From Chromera velia (Eukaryota > Sar > Chromeraceae), in NCBI GenBank assembly GCA_018398765.1, contig JAHBMJ010004345.1, positions 1-19,528 of the forward strand: a stretch of 19,528 bases of DNA. The letters run 5' to 3'. The translations under genes and the position numbers were made by a program. Below, piece by piece: positions 1-11,429 of this stretch. Under the pieces are notes generated by a model. The model was not told the origin of the DNA and ran no database searches. It saw only the letters and a program-made list of their open reading frames with translations. Positions within the stretch are counted from its first letter, which is position 1, and each line of letters opens with the position of its first letter.

Positions 1-25
1 CTTGGTCAAGCCGGTTCACGCTTGT

Positions 26-26
<1 letters not shown>

Positions 27-54
<28 letters not shown>
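27..54. repeat. (GCCT)7 microsatellite in intron
   Basis: Seven GCCT units lie just upstream of the exon 1 acceptor and form part of its pyrimidine tract. The paralogous intron at 5024-5055 has eight units. Confidence 0.95.
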
Positions 55-56
<2 letters not shown>

Positions 57-66
57 GCTGTTGCAG

Positions 67-426
67 CAACAACAACTACCACCACTACTACCACCACGAC
101 CACCACCACAACCACAACGACGACCACCACAGAGCCTGAGTGTGGCGTGTGCATGGGTTGCTACCGGTTCCTCCGCGAGGAGAACGACCCCTCTGGGTGG
201 GAGCTCGAGATCGAGGAGAGCCAGGAGATGTCCAACGAGCTCTGCGAGCAGAAGTGTGCCGATAAGGGCTTCGGCTATTCAGGCACGCTGAAGGGACAGG
301 ACTGCTGGTGCACTAGCAGCCTGACCATCCCGTCGGTGGACGGCGGCGAGTGTGATGTGGGGTGCACAGCCGGGAGCGACTATTGCGGTTCCAGCCATCG
401 CCTGACTGTCTGCAAGTCTGCTTGCC
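67..426 (+). CDS. Exon 1: WSC module 1 (type B)
   Basis: The acceptor TTGCAG ends at 66 and the donor GTCAGT starts at 427 after TGC-C. The exon is 360 nt, phase 1-1. A Thr linker is followed by PECGVCMGCYRFLREE and ends in VCKSACR, with all 12 cysteines of the extended module. Its first ~117 nt and the flanking intron nearly match exon 8, then diverge after CGCGAGGAG. The preceding 66 bases are the end of an upstream intron that carries a (GCCT)7 tract. Confidence 0.85.
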
Positions 427-3400
427 GTCAGTCGAGACGAGACGTGTTTTTTCATTCGTCGTCTTTGTTTATTTCTTGTTCTTTGGATTCGACTGGCTGA
501 CTGACAGAGATACCGAGATTCTCTTTGTTTCCCGTCCGCTTTCCTCTTCCTGTGAGTCAGCCTGTTGGTTAGTTTGTCTGTTTCTTTTTTCCTTTGTCTC
601 CCTGTGTCCTAGTCTCCGTGTTTCTTTCTGTGTCTGTCCGTGACATCACACTAAGGATGAAAGAAACAATAGTCGTTCAGTACGTGTCGATCATTTCTTA
701 ATTTCTTTCGGCCTCCACGTCTGTTCGTCCGTGAGTCAGCTGAAAGAAAAACAGACTCCCTTAATTTGAACATATCTATCTCTTTTGACCCACCCGCCTT
801 CGCCCCTTCTCGGTGCTTTGCCTGTCGTGCAAAAGAAAAGAAGAGACGGCAACTTGGACCTGTGTCGAATTTATTTCCTCGGCTGTGCAGCGACGACAAC
901 CACAACGACCACCACGACCACAACCACCACTACCACAACCACGACTACCACCACGACCTCCACTTGCGCCTATGACATGTGTATGGGGTGCTACAGCTTC
1001 GAGAAGTTGAAGGGAGAGCAGGAGGGATTCGTGTGGGTGGCCGAAGAGTCTCAGGAGCTCACTAACGAGATTTGCACAGAGAAGTGCAAGGAAGCAGGGT
1101 ACACCTACTCCGCTACGTTCAAGGGGCAGGACTGCGCATGCACGAACGAGCTTCCTCCCGAGGAGCGGAAGGAGGGCACTGAGTGCGAAGTAGCGTGCAC
1201 AGGCGACTCCAGCGAGTACTGCGGCGGCTCTCACGACGTGACGATCTGCTCGTCCGAATGCAGTCAGTCGAGCTTCTCTCTTCTTCTCTGCTCTTCTCTT
1301 TGTTCAAGTTGCGTTGCATGATTGATTGCTTCTTTGTGTGAGCGGCTGTTTTGTAAGTTCCTTGCTCTCGCGGTCGTTTCCCTTTTGGTTTCCGCCCTTT
1401 TTTTTGGTTTGTCCCCATGGTTGTGTTGTTGAGAAACCCTGTAAGTTCGCTTGCACTCCTTTTTCAATGATGCTCTCTCGCTTTTTTTTGCAGTCGCACC
1501 CACTACCACCACGACTACCACCACCACTACGACCACCACTACGACCACCACGACTACCACCACGACCTCCACTTGCGCCTATGACATGTGCATGGGGTGC
1601 TACAGCTTCGAGAAGTTGAAGGGAGAGCAGGAGGGATTCGTGTGGGTGGCCGAAGAATCACAGGAGCTGACTAACGAGGTCTGCACAGAGAAGTGCAAGG
1701 AGGCAGGGTACACCTACTCCGCTACGTTCAAGGGACAGGACTGCGCATGCACGAACGAGCTTCCTCCCGAGGAGCGGAAGAAGGGCACTGAGTGCGAAGT
1801 AGCGTGCACAGGCGACTCCAGCGAGTACTGCGGCGGCTCTCACGACGTGACGATCTGCTCGTCCGAATGCAGTGAGTCCGCAGACAGAGTTCAGCATCTT
1901 TTTCACAGTGTTCATCTTTTTGCTGTCTGCGTCGGTGCTTCTCCGTGAAAGCGGTCATCTTATGCTTGGCGTGATTCCTGAGAGTGGTTTGTTTGGTGCG
2001 CTGTATTTTGTCCGCACAGAGGCTGCGGACGCTTGCTCTTTTGCGGAATTCCGTCTGTTTGGTCTTTTCTTGCGATAACTCTGCTGACCGTTTTTGTTGC
2101 TTTGTGGCTTTTTTAAGAGCAGGGAAGTGACTGCAATGAAAGAATGGAATCGGAGATGTGGGAGGGGGCTTGCTCATGTGAGTGCGTTCAAAAAGTGTGT
2201 TTGCCCTCTTATCCGTTTACTTTCCTGCCTGCAGTCGCACCCACTACCACTACGACTACCACCACTGAGGCTCCCTGCGGAGCGTGCATTGACTGCTTCA
2301 GATTCCTCCGAGAAGAGGGAGACCCCGAGGGATGGGACTTGGTCATCGAGGAGTCCTCTTCCATGACCAACAAAGTCTGTCAGGACACCTGCCTCGAGAA
2401 GGGGTACACCTATTCAGGAACCCTGAAGGGACAGGACTGCTGGTGTAGCCATGATCTCAGCTTGACTGCCGAACCTGGGGAGTGCGACGTCTACTGCACG
2501 GGAAGCGGGCCCTCGTGGTATTGGATGTGGCTGTCTGGAGAATACTGCGGCTCTACGCATCGGCTTTCGGTGTGCAAGGCCTCATGCCGTCAGTTGTTCG
2601 CTGCTCTCTCCGGACTGGAAGCATTTTTTTTCTCCCTTGTGTCGATCTAGCTTCGACAAATTACTTCCTTCCTTTTCATGAAAGGAGATGTGCACTGCGC
2701 CCTTGTACTGCTTCCAACTGTTTTGCGTTGTGCATCTGGTCCGTTTAGTGCTGCATGGGCATCATTTCACTCATGTGTTCGCCAGTTTTATGACTCATTC
2801 CTGTCTGCGAGTGTTGTGTAGCTCTCACCCCTGTGTTCTTTCCATGCTTTGCTCAGTGTCGGATTTTTATTTTTTTCTCTTTTTTGATGCTCTCTCTTTA
2901 TACGGAAAAGAGAATTGTCTCCCTTCCAATGTCGGTTTGATGACCAGAAAAGGAATATAAAAAAGAGATCCCACGCACTCTTTGGATTCCGTCTTGGAAA
3001 AGAGAAGGCAGTAAAGGAGCCTTGACTCGTGAAGCCATCGTAAGGGAAATCATGTTCGCATCATGCGTTGCCACACACTGGCTTTCTCTCTGTGTGCAGC
3101 AACTACCACAACGACCACCACGACCACCACAACGACTACGACTTCCTGCGAGCACACGAATCTCGGGTGTCGCAGATTTGAGAATCTGAAGGGTGACCAA
3201 AACGGTTTCAAGTGGCAGGAGGAGGAGTCTACCGATATGACCAACGAGAAGTGCCGTGCCCTTTGTGCAGAGGAGGGAGGATTCAAATACTCTGCCACGT
3301 TCAAGGGCAACGACTGTGCATGCTCCAACGAGCTTCCACCCCAGGCAGACACGGACGCTGACTGTGAAGTTCCATGTACCGGTGGCTCTGGCGAGGTTTG

Positions 3401-5024
3401 CGGCGGCTCTCACGATGTCACAATCATGACTATCGGATGTGGTCAGTCTGTCAGACAGATGATCGCACCGCGTCATCAGAAAATAAAGGGAATCAAGTAT
3501 CCAACGAGTCAGGAACAAACAAAAAAAAAACGTCGGCAAGGCAACCAAGTGAGGAAGAAAGTCCATGCAGGCAGGCCCCAGGTCGTGCCAGTCACCGATG
3601 GCAATCTTTACAGATAGCACAACAACATTGAGCCCTCTTTCCTTATTTTGGTTCAGTACCCCGTTTCCTGTCTGTGCTTTTTGGGCTTTCTACGGAGTGC
3701 CCTCTAAAATTTTCTTCTGCTGCAGCTTTTATTCATTCCGGTGTCTCCCAAATCTGTCTGTGGCCTTCCCCCCTATCCTTCCGCTCCTGTGCATCATCCC
3801 TGCATGCAGAGGTGACAACCACCACCACAACGACCACGACCACCACCACAACCACCACCACCTCCACTTGCGCCTATGACATGTGCATGGGGTGCTACAG
3901 CTTCGAGAAGTTGAAGGGAGAGCAGGAGGGATTCGTGTGGGTGGCCGAAGAGTCACAGGAGCTCACAAACGAGGTCTGCACAGAGAAGTGCAAGGAGGCA
4001 GGGTACACCTACTCCGCTACGTTCAAGGGGCAGGACTGCGCGTGCACGAACGAGCTTCCTCCCGAGGAGCGGAAGGAGGGCACTGAGTGCGAAGTGGCGT
4101 GCACAGGCAACTCGGGCGAGTACTGCGGCGGCTCTCACGACGTGACGATCTGCTCGTCCGAATGCAGTCAGTCAGCTTTTCTTCTCTTTGTGCAAGTTGC
4201 GTTGGATGCTTTATTTGCTTTTTTGTGTGATCGGCTGTTTTGTAGGTTCCGTACTCTCGGAAGCCTTTTCCGTTTTTGTTGGTGCCGCTTCTTCTGTCAT
4301 TTCGGTTGTTCGGTTGTGCTGCTGAGGAAGGCTCCATGTTTTCCTGTCTTCCTTTGCAACCTGCGTATCCGTTCTTCTTGGGTGGCTGCAGTCGCACCCA
4401 CTACGACAACCACCACGACGACTACGACAACCACCGTCACGACCACTACCACCACGACGACCACGACGACTGAGGCCCCCGAGTGCGGTGAGTGCCTCGG
4501 CTGTTACCGGTTCCTCCGGGAGGAGAATGACCCTGAGGGGTGGACCCTGGAAATCGAGGAGAGCTCGGAGATGACGAACGATCTCTGCGAGCAGACGTGC
4601 TCCGACAAGGGGTTCAAGTATGCAGGCACCCTGAAGGGACAGGACTGCTGGTGCAGCAACGAGCTGAAGATGCCTGAAGAGGAGGGCGAGTGCGACGTCG
4701 CTTGCACAGGCGCTCCTGGCGGGTTCTTCAGCAGCGCTGAGATGTGCGGCTCTAGCCACCGTCTGACTGTGTGCCTCTCTGCCTGCCGTGAGTCGCCATC
4801 TCACTCTCCATCTCCCTCTCTGTCTGTCTCTTCGCTCTCTGTCTGGGATTGTGTTTCCTCTTTGTTTTTATTTCCCTTTTGCTGCTTCGTTCTCTTCTCT
4901 TTCTCTTGTGTTCCTCTTTTGCTCCGTTCCTACACTCGTTGGATCGTTTTTGAATTCCGTTCTTTTCTTGCGCGATAAGTGAGCAGTGGTGGCAGTTCTT
5001 GGTCAAGCCGGTTCACGCTTGTTG

Positions 5025-5057
<33 letters not shown>

Positions 5058-8000
5058 GCTGTTGCAGCAACAACAACTACCACCACTACTACCACCACGA
5101 CCACCACCACAACCACAACGACGACCACCACAGAGCCTGAGTGTGGCGTGTGCATGGGTTGCTACCGGTTCCTCCGCGAGGAGGGCGACCCCTCTGGGTG
5201 GACGCTGGAAATCGAGGAGAGCACAGAGATGACCAACGCGGTGTGCGAGCAGAAGTGTGCCGATGAGGGTTTCGCTTACGCGGGCACCCTGAAGGGACAG
5301 GACTGCTGGTGCAGCAACGACGTGACGATCCCGTCTGTTGACAGCGGCGAGTGCGACGTCGACTGCACCAGCTCTGAGTTCTCGTCCGGCTGGGGGGGGA
5401 GCGGCAGCGAGAAGTGCGGATCTAGCCATCGGCTGAGCGTCTGCAAGTCTGCTTGCCGTCAGTCTGCAGCTGGCTGTCTTCAAGAAGATTGCTCTTTTCA
5501 TTCGTTTCTGTTCTTCTGTTGCGGTCTCGTGTCTTCATTCGTTTTTTCGCTTTCTGGCTGATGGTGTTTTGTTGACGTCAGCGGATCGCAACAGTTCCCG
5601 CGTCATTTTTTTTTTCCCTCCATTCATTCCTTCCTTTCTTTCCCTCTGTCCTTCTCTTCTTTCTTTCCCTCTCTCCTTCAAATTTTCTTTCTTTCCCTCT
5701 TTCCTTCGTTTCCTTCTTTCTTTCGTTTGTTTGTTTTTCTCGATTCTTCTGTCTGTCCTTTCTTGGTGTTGTCTTCGAATCTATCTTCGCGCCTTGTCTC
5801 CCCGCCGTCGACGAAAAACGCAAGCGCCACGTTCCTCTCTTCCCGCTTGTGATCGTTTCTGAGTGTGCAGCAACCACCACGACGACTACCACAACCACCA
5901 CTACTACGACCACCACCACGACCACAACCACCACGACCTCCACTTGCGCCTATGACATGTGCAAGGGCTGCTACAGCTTCGAGAAGCTGAAGGGAGAGCA
6001 GGAGGGATTCGTGTGGGTGGCCGAAGAGTCTCAGGAGCTCACAAACGAGGTCTGCACAGAGAAGTGCAAGGAAGCAGGGTACACCTACTCCGCTACGTTC
6101 AAGGGGCAGGACTGCGCATGCACGAACGAGCTTCCTCCCGAGGAGCGGAAGGAGGGCACTGAGTGCGAGATCGCTTGCACGGGCAACTCGGGCGAGTACT
6201 GTGGCGGCTCTCACGACGTGACGATCTGCTCGTCCGAATGCAGTCAGTCGCGCCGTCTCTGCATTTCATGCAGTCTGGATGAATGTGTGTGAAAGGCGAT
6301 CAGTCTTGTTGAGGCGGCAGTCGGCGACTTTCTCCAAAGACTTTCCTTCCCGTTCGAGTTTTCTTTCCTCGTTTTGCTCGTTCTTGATTCAAGAGCGATG
6401 CCGTTCCTATACGTATGACTGCAGTTGCACCACCAACTACCACGACTACCACCACCACCACTACTACCACCACGACCACGACCAGCACTTGTGGTTACGA
6501 CATGTGCAAGGGCTGCTACAGCTTCGAGAACCTGAAGGGAGAGCAGGAAGGGTTCGTGTGGGTGATGGAGGAGTCGGAGGAACTCACAAACGAGGTCTGC
6601 ACAGAGAAGTGCAAGGAAGCAGGGTACACCTACTCCGCTACGTTCAAGGGCAACGACTGTGCGTGCACGAACGAGCTGCCCCCCGAGGAGCGGAAGGAGG
6701 GCACTGAGTGCGAGATCGCTTGCACGGGCAACTCGGGCGAGTACTGTGGCGGCTCTCACGGCGTGACAATTTGCTCGTCCGAATGCAGTCAGTTGGAATC
6801 ACTGTTGACCCATGCTCATTTGTTGTCCACATGTATCTTCCTTTTTTCAGAGCATTGCTTCTTAAAAGTGAATCAAAAAGACTGTGCGGTCACTTTTCTG
6901 AAGCCTGTGCGTAGTCCCTGACGGTGTCGAAAGTGGGTCTTCCTCGTGTGTGTCAGCAGCCGTTCTCATTCATGCTCGTTATCATGCGCTCAGTCTCCTG
7001 AGCCATCTCCATCTCTGCGTTTGATTCTTCCACCCTCCAGCATCGTTGCATACTCACCTTCACTTTCTTTTCTGAATGCTTTCTACTCCCAGTCGCACCC
7101 CCCACCACCACCACGACGACCACAACAACCACCGTCACAACCACTACCACCACAACGACTGAGCCCCCCGAGTGCGGTGAGTGCCTCGGCTGTTACCGGT
7201 TCCTCCGGGAGGAGAATGACCCTGAGGGGTGGACCCTGGAAATCGAGGAGAGCTCGGAGATGACGAACGATCTCTGCGAGCAGACGTGCTCGGACAAGGG
7301 GTTCAAGTATGCAGGCACCCTGAAGGGACAGGACTGCTGGTGCAGCAACGAGCTGAAGATCCCTGAAGAGACGGGAGAGTGCGACGTCGCATGCTCGGGG
7401 GCTCCTGGCGGGTTCTTCACCAGTGCTGAGATGTGCGGTGCCACACACAGTCTCACTGTGTGCCTTTCTGCTTGCCGTGAGTCGCCATCCTCCTCTTTCT
7501 TCTGTTTCTTTTTTGATGTCTTTCTGTTTTTCTGCTTCTCCCCCGCCTTTTCGCACCTCTGGAAAGCTCTTGCTCTGTCTGCTGGGCAGTTGAGGAGTGT
7601 GTTTGCTCAAATCGACGGAAACTCAAGCGTCTCTGTCTCTCGCCTTTCGATCTTTGGTTGCAGCGACGACAACCACTACCACCACGACGACTACGACCAC
7701 CACCACAACCACAACGACGACCACCACAGAGCCTGAGTGCGGTGTGTGCATGGGTTGCTACCGGTTCCTCCGCGAGGAGTGCGACCCCTCTGGGTGGACG
7801 CTGGAAATCGAGGAGAGCACAGAGATGACCAACGCGATGTGCGAGCAGAAGTGTGCCGATGAGGGTTTCGCTTACGCGGGCACCCTGAAGGGACAGGACT
7901 GCTGGTGCAGCAACGACGTGACGATCCCGTCTGTTGACAGCGGCGAGTGCGACGTCGACTGCACCAGCTCTGAGTTCTCGTCCGGCTGGGGGGGGAGCGG

Positions 8001-11000
8001 CAGCGAGAAGTGCGGATCTAGCCATCGGCTGAGCGTCTGCAAGTCTGCTTGCCGTCAGTCTACAGCTAGCTATCTTCAAGTAGATTGCTGTTTTTGTCCG
8101 TTTCTGTTCTTTTGTTGCGGTCCCCCTTTTGCCGGTGTCTTCATTCGTTTTTTCGCTTTCTGGTTGATGGTGTTTTGTTGACGTCAGGGGATCGCAACAG
8201 TTCCCGCGTCATTCTTTTTCTTTCTTGCATTTCTTCCCTCCCTCCCTTCCTTCTGTGTTACCACCTTTCTTCCCCCCTTTCCTTTCCTTTCCCTTCCCTT
8301 CCTATTCTTCCATCCTTGCTTCTGCCGGTTTCCAAATTGCTGTTCGATCGTGCCTCTCCTTGCAGCAACCACGACTACAACCACCACCACAACCACAACA
8401 ACCACCACGACCACGACCAGCACTTGTGGTTACGACATGTGCAAGGGCTGCTACAGCTTCGAGAACCTGAAGGGAGAGCAGGAGGGATTCGTGTGGGTGG
8501 CCGAAGAGTCACAGGAGCTCACAAACGAGGTCTGCACAGAGAAGTGCAAGGAAGCAGGGTACACCTACTCCGCTACGTTCAAGGGGCAGGACTGCGCGTG
8601 CACGAACGACCTTCCTCCCGAAGAGAGGAAGGTCGGAACAGAATGCGAAATCCCCTGCACAGGAAACTCGGGCGAGTACTGCGGCGGCTCCCACGATGTG
8701 ACGATCTGCACTTCTGAATGCAGTCAGTTTGCTGGCTTGGCCGAGTGGCTGTTTTTTCGGGATGTGGTGACAAAGGGAAAAGCCGAGCGAGTGTCTGTCC
8801 TTATCAAAACAGAATAAAGGGTAAATGAATGTCAAAGACAGATTACTGAAGAAAGCAGCAGGAGTTTGACCTCCATTTCCTTCTTTTTTTTCAGACTCTT
8901 TTGCTCCGTCAATTATCCTCCAGCCTCCTCCGATATCCTTCCTTTGTGCCTCCCTCTCTTCTAGATGTTTCCCCCATTTTTAACGTCCAATTTCGCTTTT
9001 CCTTTATTATTTGTCTTTTTTCCCCCCCTCGTGGTTCGATCACTGTTCCCTCCATTTCTCCTGTCCGGTTCTCTGTCTTGCTCTCTTGCCTCATTGGCTC
9101 CGTTGCGACCCGCAAGGATCTACCGGGCTGCATGGTTGCGGTTCTGCTGCTACATTCATGCATAGGACCCGACTGCATGATTCCTTCCTTCCTTCCTGCC
9201 TATGTGGGTGCCCAGCTGAACCTTCGCTTATCCGCTTCCACTTCCGACTTTCGATGTGCAGTCGCCCCTCCTACCACGACCACGACCACCACGACTACAG
9301 TCGAGACCACCACCACAACCACCACGACTGAGGCCCCCACCTGCGGGGACTATGTCGGCTGTTACAGGTTCCTCCGAGAGGAGGGAGACCCCGAGGGGTG
9401 GTCTCTTGAGATCGAGGAGAGCACAACGATGACGAACGAGATTTGCAAGCAGACATGCTCTGACAAGGGCTTTGCATTTGCAGGCACTTTGAAGGGCGAG
9501 GACTGTTGGTGCAGCAACGGTGTGACGATCCCGAAAGAAGACGACGCTGAGTGCTCCATGGCCTGCTCAGGTGCATCCTGGAGTCTCTTTTCGACAACCG
9601 ACAAGTGCGGCAACACCCACGATCTCACCGTCTACAAATCTGCTTGCCGTCAGTCGCTTAGACAGAAAGAATTTTTCTTGGGGAATGTCGTTCTGGATTT
9701 TGCTTTCCAAAGCCATGGGATTTCTCGGCCCTCTTTTTGATTGCTCCCTTCGCAAGAAAAGTTGGTGGAAGGCCCTTCCTGAATTTGATTGACTGCTTTG
9801 CATCATGCCCACATAAACTCTGTGCTGCATTTCTATCGCGCATCACCCGCTGCAGCCACAACAACTACGACTACTACCACCACTACCACCACCACTACCA
9901 CTACCACGACCACCACCACTACAACCTCCACCTGTGGCACCGACATGTGCAAGGGCTGCTACAGCTTCGAGAACCTGAAGGGAGAGCAGGAGGGCTTCTC
10001 GTGGGTGATGGAGGAATCCGAAGACCTGACGAACGAACTCTGCACAGAGAAGTGCAAGGAGGCAGGGTACAAATACTCCGCAACCTTCAAGGGTAAGGAC
10101 TGCGCGTGCACCAACGAGCTTCCTTCGGAAGAGCGGAAGGAGGGAACGGTCTGCGAAATCCCCTGCGCCGGCGATTCGTCGGCCATCTGCGGTGGCTCTC
10201 ACGATGTGACCATCTGCGGATGGAAATGCGGTGAGTCGATCGATCGATGGCTTGGTTGGTTGCAAGGAAGGAATGTCTGGAGAAGAACTTTGGAGGATCT
10301 GTTGCTATCTCTCTCTGCATATCTGTTCTTCCTCAGAGAGAGAGGACCTCTCTCTTCCTCACTGATACACTGCAGCTGCACCCACCCAGCCTCTGTCGAC
10401 TCAAGCTATAGGAAGGAACCTTGACTGAGTTTCACCATTTTCCCCCAGTTTAAACAACTGTGTCGACTGCATGTGAGGATGGACGGCCGCATGATGATGG
10501 TGCATGCTCTCTCTCTCCCCCTCTCTCTCTCTCTCGCTCTCGCTGTGATTCATGCATGCCTCTTGTTTCGTTCGAAGTCTTTTTCTATCGTTCGTACCCG
10601 GACTCGAGCTCTGCCTCTGCCCGGCCTTGCCTTGCCTTGTTGCATTCTCGTTTCTTCTCCCCTGTACGCGCAGAAGCACCCACGACAACCACAACCACAA
10701 CAACCACGACGACTGAAGCCACGACCACCACTACAACCACGACCGGGCCAGAGTGCGGGAGCCCTGTCGGGTGCTTCCGATTCCTCCGGAAGGAAAGCGA
10801 CAACTCCGGATGGGAGTTCGTTATGGAAGAAGACACCTCTCTGACAAATGCTGTGTGCATGGAGAAGTGTGGAGAGATGAGCTATGCCTATTCCGCTACT
10901 CTGAAGGGAGAGGACTGCTTGTGCAGCAACTCACTGACCATTCCAAAGGTCGGTCAATCAGTCTCTTTGCTCTCATTTGCGTACACTGGCGAGCTTTGAC

Positions 11001-11393
11001 TATTCCTCTTAAGCGTGACTGCGTTCTTGTGCCTGCCGCACTGCTAACTCAACTCAAATGAATTAATTTGTCGGGTTGGTTGTCTGTCTGGTTGCATGCA
11101 GGTCGAAGACAGTGAGTGTGACATGGCCTGTGCTGGCGGCAGCTCCGGAGGGTTCCTCTCTACTGGCGGCTCGGAGATGTGTGGTGCCACCCATGATGTG
11201 ACCGTCTACACAGTTTGCCGTCAGTCATGACTGTTGGGAGGGAGGCTGGTTGTCGTTTTTTTTTTTTCTGATGGCCTCATCCACAACGCGACGTGCCCGC
11301 CCGAACGTCTGTCATGCAAACGAACGACCGAACGAGACCGACCCGTGATGCCCCCCCCCGATTGCACAAACTCACTCACCGCATCTCCCTCCC

Positions 11394-11429
<36 letters not shown>

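Noticed and set aside
5578-5943. Poly-Val minus-strand ORFs opposite the linkers (also near 1264-1572, 8184-8423, 11537-11776)
   Set aside because: They are the reverse complement of ACN Thr codons (GTN = Val) and carry no domain; they are shadows of the WSC exons.
891-8722. CRISPR-like regularly spaced repeats
   Set aside because: The repeats are ~360-bp protein-coding exons with introns between them, not short palindromic repeats with spacers.
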